The notes under the pieces are model-generated. The model worked only from the letters and a program-made list of their open reading frames with translations. It searched no databases and was not told where the DNA came from. The position numbers and the translations under genes are program-made. This document shows, in pieces, positions 53,149 to 63,100 of a stretch of 64,000 nt of DNA. The stretch covers positions 1,241,001 through 1,305,000 of the forward strand of contig JADJOE010000001.1 in the NCBI GenBank assembly GCA_016713905.1, read 5' to 3'. How positions within the stretch are numbered: the first letter of the stretch is position 1; each line of letters opens with the position of its first letter. The stretch comes from Candidatus Vicinibacter proximus. Lineage in GTDB: Bacteria; Bacteroidota; Bacteroidia; Chitinophagales; Saprospiraceae.

Positions 53149-54273
53149 ATGAGCATGAGAGAAAGCGATTATCTGGACTGTTTGGGGGATCATGAGCTGT
53201 TGATTCAATCTCCGGGCAGAATAAACCTGATTGGCGAACATACCGACTACAATAAGGGATATTGCCTTCCGGCAGCCATCAGACAATCTTTGTTCCTGGG
53301 AATCTCTGAGGCTCCTGCCATGAAATTCAGGGCACTGGATACAGGGGACGATTGGGGGTACGGAAATCAGCAAAGACCCCATTGGATGGTTTACCTTCAG
53401 GGTGTAATCGATTTTCTGGCAGCTCAAGGAATCAAGGTGCCACCGTTCGAAATGGAGTTTGGGGGAACACTACCTATGGGGGCCGGGCTTTCGTCTTCAT
53501 CCTCCCTCACCTGCGGCTTTATTTTTGGAATCAACCAATTGATGTGCTTGGATCTTCCTACGGAAACCCTTACTGCATGGGCCGTTCAGGCAGAGCGCGC
53601 CTCCGGGCTGATGGGTGGCATGATGGATCAGATCAGCATTTTTAATGGCAGGAAAAAGGAGGCATTGCTGATTGATTGTTCGGATTGGTCATTCAAATAC
53701 TACCCGGTCGACATCCCCGGTTTTAGCTGGCTGATTGCGGATACCGGAGTAAAGCATAAGTTGGTCGATTCAGATTACAACAACCGAAGCCTGGCTTGTA
53801 CCGGGATATTGAGGACCATGCAGCTGAATGGTTTTGCCGGAGCGTCTATCAGCGAACTGCCCATTCATGAACTGTCTCAATGGGAAAGCCATTTGTCAGA
53901 AGAGGATTTTCCACTGCTGTCCTATGTCCTGGAAGAAAACAAACGGGTGTTGACTTTTGCAGAAAATCTTACGGCTCATCAGGTGAATGAATTGGGGCAA
54001 CTTTTATTGGAAGGACATGCAGGGCTGAGGGATCAATACCGTGTGTCTTGTGCAGAGCTGGATTTTATGGTGGAATTTGCAGAACAATTTGAAGGCGTGA
54101 TGGGAGCGAGGATGATGGGTGGAGGTTTTGGAGGCAGTACTTTGCATTTACTCAAGGAGGATGCAAAGCAGGATTATCAGCATGCCCTTTCGAAGGCCTA
54201 TTTCAAAAAATTTGACAAGGAGGCAAAAATATTTGAAGCAGAATTGGAGGACGGCGTCCGTCGAATTCATTGA
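53149..54273 (+). CDS. galK: Galactokinase
   Basis: The protein is 374 residues, normal for GalK. The galactokinase signature GRINLIGEHTDYNKGY is near residues 24-39. The GHMP ATP-binding motif is LPMGAGLSSSSSL (about 107-119), and the C-terminal motif is MMGGGFGGSTLHL. It phosphorylates galactose to galactose 1-phosphate, the first step of the Leloir pathway. No galT, galE or transporter gene is adjacent, so the pathway genes must be elsewhere. Two ATGs (53149 and 53155) are possible starts. The first lies very close to the -7 box. Confidence 0.95.
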   Translation: MSMRESDYLDCLGDHELLIQSPGRINLIGEHTDYNKGYCLPAAIRQSLFLGISEAPAMKFRALDTGDDWGYGNQQRPHWMVYLQGVIDFLAAQGIKVPPFEMEFGGTLPMGAGLSSSSSLTCGFIFGINQLMCLDLPTETLTAWAVQAERASGLMGGMMDQISIFNGRKKEALLIDCSDWSFKYYPVDIPGFSWLIADTGVKHKLVDSDYNNRSLACTGILRTMQLNGFAGASISELPIHELSQWESHLSEEDFPLLSYVLEENKRVLTFAENLTAHQVNELGQLLLEGHAGLRDQYRVSCAELDFMVEFAEQFEGVMGARMMGGGFGGSTLHLLKEDAKQDYQHALSKAYFKKFDKEAKIFEAELEDGVRRIH

Positions 54274-54301
54274 TCGCTTGTCCGGAGTCCTTTTATTAAC
54301 T

Positions 54302-54309
54302 TATTTTTG
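54302..54309 (+). promoter_or_regulatory. Promoter of the S37 peptidase-lysA pair
   Basis: TATTTTTG (TAnnTTTG) lies 25 bases before the ATG, with TTG at 54278-54280, 21 bases upstream, as the -33 element. Confidence 0.5.
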
Positions 54310-54334
54310 ACCCTGCTCTTTCAGTTGCCATTCC

Positions 54335-55663
54335 ATGAATTTTAAATCACAAATATTAATCTTAACTTTTTTCTTGCTGACATTTTGGTCAGCGGATGCA
54401 ACCCCCTTGAAATTTCATTCAAATGAAAAAGAAAAAAGGGAAATTGAAAAGCTCATCCGACAACAGTTTCCGGATTGCAGGATTTCAGATTTTAAAAGTG
54501 AAGAGGGATTTAAATTTGTACTCGAAGTCAACATACTCCAAAAAGTAGATCATCATAATGCTGATTCGGAAAAATTTTATCAGAAAATTTATTTGTATCA
54601 CAAGAGTCGGAAGAAACCAAATGTCCTGGTGACAGAAGGATATGCCATCCGTGACAATGTGTATGAACCTACGCGCATTTTTGATGCAAATCAGATTTCT
54701 GTTGAGTTTCGTTATTCGGGAAGCTCCACACCGAAGGTAATGGATTGGAAATTCCTGAAGCAGGAACAGGCCTTGCTTGATTTGAATGAAATTCAAAAAC
54801 GCTTCTCAAAAATTTATAAAAATAAATGGATCAGTACCGGCATCTCAAAGGGTGGTACCACCTCAATTCTTTATTCACTCACATTTCCAAAAAATCTTTC
54901 AGCGGTGGTAGCTTATGTAGCGCCTTTTGCCCTGGCACAAGAGGATTTCAGAACCATCGATCATTACAGAAATAAAGTCAGCACCCCAGAATGCAGAGCA
55001 AAAGTTTTTGAATTCCAAAAGCAGATTTTTAATCATAGAGACGAGCTTAAATTATTGATCGATACTTTAGCAATTACGGAGCAGGTTGAATTTCCATTGG
55101 GCATCGAAAAAACTATTGAATATGCAGCTTTGGAATATCCATTCTCTTTTTGGCAATGGGGCTTTGGTTGTTCTGAAATTCCGGAATCGGCCGCGACTGC
55201 TAGAGAGATTTTTGAGCATTTGGAAGAAACAGTGGACATCAATTTATACGATGATAAAAATTGCGCGTACTACTTGCCTGCATATTATCAGAACATGACG
55301 GAATTAGGTTACTACAGTTTTGATACCGTGGGTTTAAGTACCTATTTGCTATACGAAAAAAATCCATCCAACCTTATATTTTGTCCAAAGGATGTCCCGA
55401 TCATTTACGATTCTGCATACATGAAAATGATGAATGAAAAAGCCATTTATCAGGGCCGGCACATACTCTACATTTATGGTGAAATAGACACCTGGACTTC
55501 ATGCGGAGTGGTCCCTGACAAAAATTTGGATGCAGCCAGATTTGAAATGAAAGGTGGCAATCACCGTACCAGAATCAGAAATTTTAGTGTGGAAGAAAAA
55601 ACACAAATTTATCGGCTCTTACAACGCTGGACCCGCTTAAATACACGACCTTTACCTTTTTAA
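54335..55663 (+). CDS. Exported PS-10/S37-family serine peptidase
   Basis: The protein is 442 residues with a signal peptide ending near SADA. The pattern VEFRYSGSSTP, then DWKFLKQEQALLDLNEI, then WISTGISKGGTTS and VAYVAPF is characteristic of the S37 family (Streptomyces PS-10 tripeptidyl aminopeptidase), an alpha/beta-hydrolase group. The probable triad is Ser171 (GISKGG), Asp385 (GEIDTWTS) and His410 (GGNHRTRI). It removes tripeptides or short peptides in the known members. Substrates here are unknown. It lies 11 bp before lysA and is probably co-transcribed with it. Confidence 0.8.
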   Translation: MNFKSQILILTFFLLTFWSADATPLKFHSNEKEKREIEKLIRQQFPDCRISDFKSEEGFKFVLEVNILQKVDHHNADSEKFYQKIYLYHKSRKKPNVLVTEGYAIRDNVYEPTRIFDANQISVEFRYSGSSTPKVMDWKFLKQEQALLDLNEIQKRFSKIYKNKWISTGISKGGTTSILYSLTFPKNLSAVVAYVAPFALAQEDFRTIDHYRNKVSTPECRAKVFEFQKQIFNHRDELKLLIDTLAITEQVEFPLGIEKTIEYAALEYPFSFWQWGFGCSEIPESAATAREIFEHLEETVDINLYDDKNCAYYLPAYYQNMTELGYYSFDTVGLSTYLLYEKNPSNLIFCPKDVPIIYDSAYMKMMNEKAIYQGRHILYIYGEIDTWTSCGVVPDKNLDAARFEMKGGNHRTRIRNFSVEEKTQIYRLLQRWTRLNTRPLPF

Positions 55664-55674
55664 AGAAAAGCAAT

Positions 55675-56901
55675 ATGGAATTGATCAACGGAAAATACAG
55701 CATACAAAAAATAGATGCACTCGACCTGGTAAAGAAATATGAAACACCACTTTATGTGTACGACAGCGAAATCATCCGCAGACAACTGGACAGATTGAAT
55801 ACTGCATTTACAGTGAAACACCTTGGAATACATTTTGCCTGTAAAGCACTGAATAATATCAACATATTAAAACTTCTAAACCAATGGGGTGCGGGATTGG
55901 ACACCGTTTCCATCCAGGAAATCTGGACCGGTCTCCAGGCGGGCTTCGATCCTTCCAAAATTATCTACACACCCAATTGTGTCAGTGTGGATGAAATTGA
56001 AATGGCTATTGGACTCGGCGTGCAGGTGAATATAGATCATATTGAGACATTGGAATACATAGGACAGCATTATCCAGAGGCTAAGATTTGCATTCGTATC
56101 AACCCGCATGTGATGGCAGGTGGAAACGAAAAAATCAGTGTGGGTCACATCGACTCTAAATTTGGAATTTCAATTTATCAAATGCCATTGGTAGAAAGAT
56201 TGGTCAAAGCACTTAAACTTAAAATTAATGGTTTGCACATGCACACAGGATCTGACATTCTGGATCCCGGTGTATTCAGCCTGGCGTCGGATATTTTATT
56301 TGACATTGCGAGAAAATTTCCTGATCTGGAATTTTTGGATTTTGGCAGTGGATTGAAAGTACCTTACAAAGAAGATGATGTGTGTACAGATGTGGAAGAA
56401 TTGGGAGAAATCTTATCCGATCGTTTCAATAATTTCTGTAAAGAATATGGAAGAGATCTTAAACTTTATTTTGAACCCGGAAAATATCTGGTTTCAGAAT
56501 CCGGATTCTTTTTTGTGAAAACAAATGTTATCAAGCAAACACCCTCTACTGTGTTTGCTGGCGTGGACAGCGGGCAGAATCATTTGATTCGTCCTATGTT
56601 TTATGGCAGTTACCACCACATTCTGAATGTGTCAAATCCATTAGGAAAACCAAGAGTCTACAACATTGTGGGCTACATCTGTGAGACCGATACTTTTGCC
56701 AGCAATAGAGTGGTGAGTGAGATTCATCCCGGAGACATTCTTTGTTTTAAAAATGCAGGGGCCTATTGTTTTACGATGAGCTCTAATTACAATTCCAGAT
56801 TCAAACCTGCTGAAGTATTGATTCACGAAGGGAAAGATTATCTGATCCGAAACCGCGACACCATGGAAGATTTGTTGAAAAATCAGATTGAAGTAGTTTA
56901 G
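55675..56901 (+). CDS. lysA: Diaminopimelate decarboxylase
   Basis: The protein is 408 residues, full length for a fold-type III PLP enzyme. The PLP-binding lysine is Lys57 (HFACKALNN). HMHTGSD and FEPGKYLVSESG are substrate and PLP phosphate contacts, and the second-subunit motif is CETDTFA, followed by NAGAYCFTMSSNYNSR near the C-terminus. It converts meso-diaminopimelate to lysine, the last step of lysine biosynthesis. It follows the peptidase gene by 11 bp. The function is confident, the pairing with a peptidase may be incidental. Confidence 0.95.
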   Translation: MELINGKYSIQKIDALDLVKKYETPLYVYDSEIIRRQLDRLNTAFTVKHLGIHFACKALNNINILKLLNQWGAGLDTVSIQEIWTGLQAGFDPSKIIYTPNCVSVDEIEMAIGLGVQVNIDHIETLEYIGQHYPEAKICIRINPHVMAGGNEKISVGHIDSKFGISIYQMPLVERLVKALKLKINGLHMHTGSDILDPGVFSLASDILFDIARKFPDLEFLDFGSGLKVPYKEDDVCTDVEELGEILSDRFNNFCKEYGRDLKLYFEPGKYLVSESGFFFVKTNVIKQTPSTVFAGVDSGQNHLIRPMFYGSYHHILNVSNPLGKPRVYNIVGYICETDTFASNRVVSEIHPGDILCFKNAGAYCFTMSSNYNSRFKPAEVLIHEGKDYLIRNRDTMEDLLKNQIEVV

Positions 56902-56953
56902 CAACTTTCTTTCTCGGATTGTTTAAACTTGTTACACATTTATTCCCAATACT

Positions 56954-57105
56954 CGGTTGCTTCGAGCTCCCCACCGGTTGCTTCGAGCCTCCCGGCTTGA
57001 AGCTATGAAATCGGTTTCTTCGAGCTTCCCAGCTAGCAACGGTTTCTTCGAGCTTCCCAGCTTGAAGTTTTGAGTGGTTGCTTCGAGCTTCCCAGCTTGA
57101 AGCTT
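56954..57105. repeat. Five hairpin-forming repeats between convergent genes
   Basis: Five copies begin at 56954, 56975, 57012, 57040 and 57075 with the consensus GGTTGCTTCGAGCTTCCC plus AGCTTGAAGC. Each complete unit folds as GCTTCGAGCT-tccc-AGCTTGAAGC (10-bp stem with one G-T). The first copy lacks its right arm and the third has a partial one. The cluster separates lysA from the convergent cytochrome gene, so it may stop transcription from both sides. The tandem layout also resembles REP-type palindromic elements. Confidence 0.8.
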
Positions 57106-57128
57106 AGAATTTCACAAGAAGAACAGAG

Positions 57129-57500
57129 CTATTTTCTGATTTTCTTAAAACTCAGAAAATGTAAAATCGCCTCAATGTCCTCATAGCTCAACTTTTGGGC
57201 GATCCCGTGATTGTCTGCATCCGTGATGGAGAGTTTAGCTTTATAAGTGTCTAATTGCTGTTGAGAAAAATCAGGAATGCTGTCTTTTGATTTGCCAAAA
57301 ATTCCATGACAGCCACTGCAATTTTCTTTATACAAATCTCTCCCATGTTTCCAGTAAGCGGTGAGATTTTTTTTACTTTCCTTAGAAATATTTTTGGGCA
57401 AAGGATAAGTGATGCGAGGCTTGCAGGAGAAGCTTATTGGCATCAGTATAGATGCCAAAAAAATATACTGCAGTATGAATCTTGATTTAATATTCACCAC
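57129..57500 (-). CDS. Small exported c-type cytochrome (probable lipoprotein)
   Basis: The protein is about 123 residues. There is no ATG, so the start is probably one of two GTG codons at 57500 or 57497, both inside the end of the upstream peroxidase gene, suggesting translational coupling. The hydrophobic N-terminus ends in FSC, a possible lipobox. One haem motif, CSGCH, follows YKENC, and a Met-free C-terminal helix carries LSYEDIEAILHFL, typical of class I cytochromes. It may donate electrons to the overlapping MauG-type peroxidase. Confidence 0.75.
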   Translation of the reverse strand: MVNIKSRFILQYIFLASILMPISFSCKPRITYPLPKNISKESKKNLTAYWKHGRDLYKENCSGCHGIFGKSKDSIPDFSQQQLDTYKAKLSITDADNHGIAQKLSYEDIEAILHFLSFKKIRK

Positions 57501-59424
57501 CAACTTTTCTTTTATTCAATGCTTTCACAGATGATAAAGGTAATTCTTTAGGAGGATCCCCCGGTTGAATTTTTTCGTCTAGCGATCTAAGAAAATGTAT
57601 GAGTTGTTTTTTTTCTGTGACACTAAGGTGAAGAGAATCCGATTCAAGCGTTTGATTTTTTACAGGAAGTCCTTTACCTACACCTCCGCCTGCATCGTAA
57701 AATTCAATGACTTGTTCGAGGGTGCTCAACGATCCATTATGCATAAAAGGCGCTGTATGGGAGGTGTTGCGAAGATTTCCAGTTCTGAAAGCATGCAACA
57801 TTTCTGAAACAGGGTGTACGGTGTATCGACCAGAATCCTGACTCAGCCCTGTGAAGTTGCTGTCTGCAGGAACTCCGATCACCTCAAACTCACTGCTGAT
57901 GTAGGGGGGCTTGATCCCATTGAATTGTGGAGGAAAATGGCAGGTTGCACATTGCGCTTTTCCCATAAATAAATTGAATCCTTTGATGGCATCAGTTGAA
58001 ATATTTGCCGCAGCATTGATCGACTGATCAAATGGTGCATCGGTATAACTGAATTGACTGTAATAAAGTATAATTGCGGAGGCGAGGTGTTCTAAAGTTG
58101 GTTTTTTGACACTGGTATATTTGGCTAGTGATTTTAGTTTTGTTTTGTAAGATTTACAACTCATTATTTTTTTCATCAGTTCGTCGGGAACACTGTTCAT
58201 TTCATTGGGTTTGCTGATCACATCTCTGAACTGATTCAGTAGGGTATGGTGTTTTCCATCCAACATCATCAAGTGGTGATGAACCGCATTCACCAGCGTC
58301 GGAGTATTTCTTGCAAGTGAGTTGCGCGCATCAAATTGCAAAGCTGTTAGCCTGGAAGTATCCGTAAAATATTGTTGCGGGATGTGGCAGGAAGCGCAGG
58401 ATCTGCGGTTGTTTCCGCTGAGCAGCGGATCATAAAACAATAATTTTCCCAAACCACGTATTTCATCCAACAATGAATCATTTTCGACGGGACGAAAGAT
58501 GCCTTTTATGTCCTGAGCGGTATAAAGTTTTTTTTTAAAAATAGAAAGAGCCTTATTATTGAGTGAATAATCATTGTAATTTTTTGATCGGAAATTATTT
58601 TTTTGAATCGCCAATTGATTGAATCCAAAAAGTGGATTGACATAATCTTTGATAAAAATGTAGTGATCAAAATTTGAAAATTCATTTGTTTGATGTTCCA
58701 CAAAACCAATTAGACCTGTATAAAGAGTTAAGTAATTTTGGGAGATGGAATATTTTGGATTACTCTGGTTGAAGGTGTTGTAAATTTTTGCTGTTTCATT
58801 CAACAAATGTTTTAACTCAACAATTATTTGTGCTGAATCCGGACACTCAAATCCTGTAGTGTAGATGGCTGTCAGATTCAACAGAAAAAGTCGGTTGGCG
58901 AAATAGAAATTTGCGGGATTATTAACCTCTGCAATCATGGAGTCAGTCAAGAAAGAGGGTATGGAAGCAAGGGCTGAATCCAGCAAGGCAATTAAATCAG
59001 TTTTTTGAAGTGACTCTTCACCGAGCTTATTTTCTGCAAGTATCAAGCCGGCACCTTCTCTTTTGTAAGGAGCTTCAAATTTTTCGAACACCTCGTTTTC
59101 CCACTCCACCGGAAGAGGACCATTTATTTTTCGGTAGGCGATCGGATCCAGGTATCGGAGCCAGAAGTCGCAAGATTTAAGTTGGAGGCGGGAGGAGTGT
59201 ATCGATTTTAGAATCTGTTGGTTCTTTTCAGGATTTCTGGGGTCTGATTTTTTAATAATTTCAAGAGATTTCAGGATGGAGGATTGCAGCTGGCCAAGCC
59301 TATCCTGATAAAGCTGTTTGTAGGATGGGGCTGATAGATCCTTTGGTTGATTAAATCCTGCCAAAGAAATGGCCATGATTATCAGGACGGCAACCGGGTA
59401 GGCGAACTTTATTTTTTTCATCAT
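57487..59424 (-). CDS. Di-haem cytochrome c peroxidase, MauG/CcpA family, with N-terminal extension
   Basis: The protein is 645 residues with a signal peptide ending near LAGF. Residues about 30-290 are a helical extension not found in short CcpA proteins. From about 310 the di-haem peroxidase domain begins: haem motifs CASCH (343-347) and CATCH (492-496), with GKLLFYDPLLSGNNRRSCASCH and FRTGNLRNTSHTAPFMHNGSL as family signatures. It reduces H2O2 in the periplasm or, in MauG-like members, oxidises a protein partner. Its 3' end overlaps the small cytochrome gene by 14-17 bp. MKKIK at the second codon is an equally possible start. Confidence 0.88.
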   Translation of the reverse strand: MMKKIKFAYPVAVLIIMAISLAGFNQPKDLSAPSYKQLYQDRLGQLQSSILKSLEIIKKSDPRNPEKNQQILKSIHSSRLQLKSCDFWLRYLDPIAYRKINGPLPVEWENEVFEKFEAPYKREGAGLILAENKLGEESLQKTDLIALLDSALASIPSFLTDSMIAEVNNPANFYFANRLFLLNLTAIYTTGFECPDSAQIIVELKHLLNETAKIYNTFNQSNPKYSISQNYLTLYTGLIGFVEHQTNEFSNFDHYIFIKDYVNPLFGFNQLAIQKNNFRSKNYNDYSLNNKALSIFKKKLYTAQDIKGIFRPVENDSLLDEIRGLGKLLFYDPLLSGNNRRSCASCHIPQQYFTDTSRLTALQFDARNSLARNTPTLVNAVHHHLMMLDGKHHTLLNQFRDVISKPNEMNSVPDELMKKIMSCKSYKTKLKSLAKYTSVKKPTLEHLASAIILYYSQFSYTDAPFDQSINAAANISTDAIKGFNLFMGKAQCATCHFPPQFNGIKPPYISSEFEVIGVPADSNFTGLSQDSGRYTVHPVSEMLHAFRTGNLRNTSHTAPFMHNGSLSTLEQVIEFYDAGGGVGKGLPVKNQTLESDSLHLSVTEKKQLIHFLRSLDEKIQPGDPPKELPLSSVKALNKRKVGGEY

Positions 59425-60112
59425 GAAGTTTGCAAAGTTAGGATTTTCACAGCCAACATTTTGGCGGATGGTTGGCTGTTTTTTAAATTTAGAAGAGAGA
59501 CCCGGGAACTGACAGTAATTAAATTTTTTAAATTAAAATATATTAAATTATTTATATATGTATAAAGTATTAAAAAACAAAATAATATATATTGTATATT
59601 TAACTTAATTGTTTTTTGTCAGATGTGTTATCAGTTGATTTGTCCGTGGTTGTGATTTTATCTTTTTAGTTCTTTCTTTTTGAGTACAAGTTTCACTATT
59701 TTTGACTTCGTAAAGGAAGATCCGGCATCTGGTAATTTGATAAAATGTTGGGATTGACAAAATCCTGTTTTTTCCAGATTTCTTATGTCGGTCAAAGCCA
59801 ACCTGATAGTAGGCATGAATATGACCATATTCAAATGTTTGTACATTGGACTGAAACCTGTTTCGGTTGTTCAGTGGTTTGCTTTGCTTACTCCTCAAAT
59901 CTTCGTTGCTCCCATTCACTTTTTTGACATATACCAGCAAGATTCTTTTTTGGATCTGGCTTCATTCATCCCACAAACTTTTTCCAATGAGTAAATTGTA
60001 TGCATTTGTAAAAAATTCTGGACCACTTCCGCATTCCGGTTTGAATGCTGACTGTTCAGATAATATTCAAATCTCACGTGCTACTCATCATTCATTCATT
60101 TCATTTTTATTT
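59425..60112. other. AT-rich spacer between divergent genes
   Basis: I see no believable gene. Short overlapping frames on both strands at about 59600-59990 show no signal peptide or family motif. The stretch 59520-59605 is almost pure A/T. It must contain the promoters of both flanking genes. Confidence 0.45.
59433..59440 (-). promoter_or_regulatory. -7 box of the cytochrome c peroxidase gene
   Basis: TAACTTTG on the minus strand matches TAnnTTTG and ends 8 bases before the ATG. A -33 element at normal spacing was not clear. Confidence 0.5.
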
Positions 60113-63100
60113 ATGAAGTTATTCAACTCTTTATCCCAAAAATTGATGCTGACCCTAAGTTCTAAATCAATCCTAAGCAGATTTGCTTTTTGCATTGCAT
60201 TGGTTTTATTGACTTCATTCGCCCAGGCTCAGGAAGCCATTAAGGTTGCCCCGGAACTGGAGGGACAGGTCCGTAATTCACTAAAGGAAAACGCACAAAC
60301 CATCAGGTTCGTTGAAAACAAGGGCCAGTACGAAGATTCAAGTGTTCTATTTTACTATCAGGGAAAAGAAGGAGATGTATTGATCGAGAAGAACAGAATT
60401 CGTTTTGTAGTTCACGAGCTCTTAAAAATGAAGGTAGGATATCCATTGGGAACTGAGGGTCCTGATGCACTGGAAGAAGAACAAGTTTCTACAATTGGAG
60501 AGCATGTTTTTTTTCTAAATTTTTCGGGAGCAAGTGATCAAGTAAAAATCAACTTGGGAGAATCTTTTGAAACAAAATATAATTTCTTTACCAATCTAGA
60601 TCCCAACAAATGGGTAAGTGGGGTGAAAGCATCCAAAGAATTGACTTTAACTGATATTTACCCCGGAATTGATTTAAGACTGTACAGTGCACCGGGAGGG
60701 GCTCTTGAGTTTGACTGGATTGTGGATGCTGGAGCAGATTTCAGTCAGATTAAAATGAATTTTCTAGGTCAGGATCAGCTCAAAATCGAAAAAGACGGGC
60801 AATTGAAAGTAAAGTTAAGATTTACTGATTTATTCTTTCATATTCCGGAATCTTACCAGCTAACAGAAAAAGGCAAAGTACCTGTCACACTTACGTTTGA
60901 TCTAAAAGGGAAAAATGATGTTGGTTTTAAAAGCAAAGATAAAATTGATAGAAATTATCCATTGATTATAGACCCTATTTTAACCTGGGGTACTTTTTTT
61001 GATTTTAACAATGCTAATTTTGATCAGTATCTGTATGCCATACAAGTCGATACGGCCGATCAGTTAACTTATTGTGCAGGGGCTACCAACAGAAGTGTAC
61101 CGGGAATTTTTCCATATGATTCTACAGGAGGTTATAAAAGTACAATTGGTGGATTGACAGCTAATCCTAATTTAGACCCATTTGCAGCCATAGTTTATCG
61201 GCTTAACAACACTGGTAGTGCAATTGTGGATGTAACCCTTTACGGGCCTAATACTATGGTATCTCCAAACAGAGTGAGAATTCAAGCCTTAAGTTTATCA
61301 AATGATCGGGTTTTTGTTGGTGGATTTACCAATGTGGATATTCCTATGACCGGCAGTCCATTTGATGGAACGCGCAACAATAATGATGGCTTCGTTGCGG
61401 TTTTTTCAAAAGATTTAGGGACATTACACTACAGTACCTATCTTGGTTCTGCAGCCAGTGAAGGAGATTGGGGGGTATCGTCAATTAGGGCAATTAGCAA
61501 CACTTCTTATGTGGTAGGTTTGACCACTGCTGGTCAATTACCCAGCTCGTATGTTCCAGCTGCAGCAAATGACACAACTTATAACGGTAGCCAGGATATT
61601 TGGATTGGAAAATTCAACACCATCAATGGATTATCCTGGGGTACTTATGTCGGAGGGGCACAAGCGGATACACTCAATGACATTGAAGTTTTTTCTGATG
61701 GGAGAGTTGCTTTTGCAGGATGGGGAAACAGTACACTTTCTGGTATAGAAACAAGAGGTGCAGCAGCCAGTAGTGCTGTGACTACCAATCCGGACGGATA
61801 TATTGGAGTTTTGACTTCAAATGGTCAGACTTTTAATTATTTCGATGAAATAGGCGGAGCCAATTGGGATCGTCTTATGGATGTAGAAATTGTTGGCACA
61901 AAACTGTATTGGACTGGTTCTGTAGGTGATGGTTTTCCGGTATCTACTTCAGGTGTGTATGATAACACATTTAATGGTAGAATAGATGCCGTAGTTGGGG
62001 TGGTCAGTGATACAGGTGGTGTTGCGACTTATAAGGCAACCTTCTATGGGTCAAGTGGTCAAGACTTGGGAAATGGAATTAAACTGGTTTCAGAAACTGC
62101 CTGTGGGAGTGGTGGTAATTCATTTATTTTGATTTGGGGAACAACAGGAGGCAATAATCTTCCAACACGCAATATTGGTTCAGATCCATTTTTTGATGCT
62201 TCTGCTAATGGTGGTACTGATATGTTTTTTTCCGGCTTTAGAAGTGCATTAGATACTTTAATATATGGGACTTACGTAGGTGGAAATCAAAATGATTATT
62301 TGGGAAATATTGGCAACCCTATTGGTTCAAATCATCTTTGGGTTTTAGGAAGTAGTATTTATGTGGGTACTACGACACACAGTTCTACGCTGACCCCCAC
62401 CGTTATTTTAGGAGGTTTCGACCAGAATAAAAATAATGGAGGAAATGATGCACACGTGATTTTTAAAATTGCTGTAACTTCTATCGTAACAGTAGACTAC
62501 GGAGATGCGCCTACTTCCTTTGGTAGTCCGTTTCATAACATTAATTGTGGTACCATTGGAATCAAGAGAATTGATTCAGAATCCGGACCCCAACCTACCA
62601 ATAAAGCCAGAGGTGATGATTTGGCTGGATTTGATGACGAAGATGGCGTTGCCTCATTGCCGATTGTAAATACAGGAGGACCACAGACTGTAACCATAAC
62701 CATTGACAGTATCTATAATCAAACTGGTCGTGAAGCAACCATTTACGCTTGGATAAATGTTTCAGGAGATGGAAGATTTCAAGCCGATGAGTTTCAAACC
62801 ACCAAAGTGGCAAATGGATTTGTAGGTTCAAAAACTCTTACATGGGCAAACGTGACCATGAGTGCACCCGATTCTAATAGATTTTTAAGAATCAGGATTA
62901 CAACAGACTCTCTAATTGATAATTTGCTTAATGACAATGTGGATGAGAGATCTCTGATTTCAGCACGGGACGGGGAAGTTGAAGATTATTTTCTGGATAC
63001 CGTTTATACGCAAGTTGTTTTAAATTGCCCTCTGAATAGAGTGGAGGCGGCTTGCCAGACTCAGGCTCAAATAAATACCAAATTTGCTGCTTGGTTAGCT

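Noticed and set aside
53140..53427. Minus-strand frame of 95 codons at the start of galK
   Set aside because: It lies fully opposite a confident galactokinase reading frame and has no recognisable features.
56954..57105. Repeat cluster considered as a short CRISPR array
   Set aside because: Spacing between units is irregular (0-10 bases), with no spacers of constant length. The units are self-pairing hairpins.
59605..59994. Overlapping open frames of 60-111 codons on both strands
   Set aside because: Composition is random-looking, with no signal peptide, no family motif and no promoter or start context. The frames oppose each other in AT-rich DNA.
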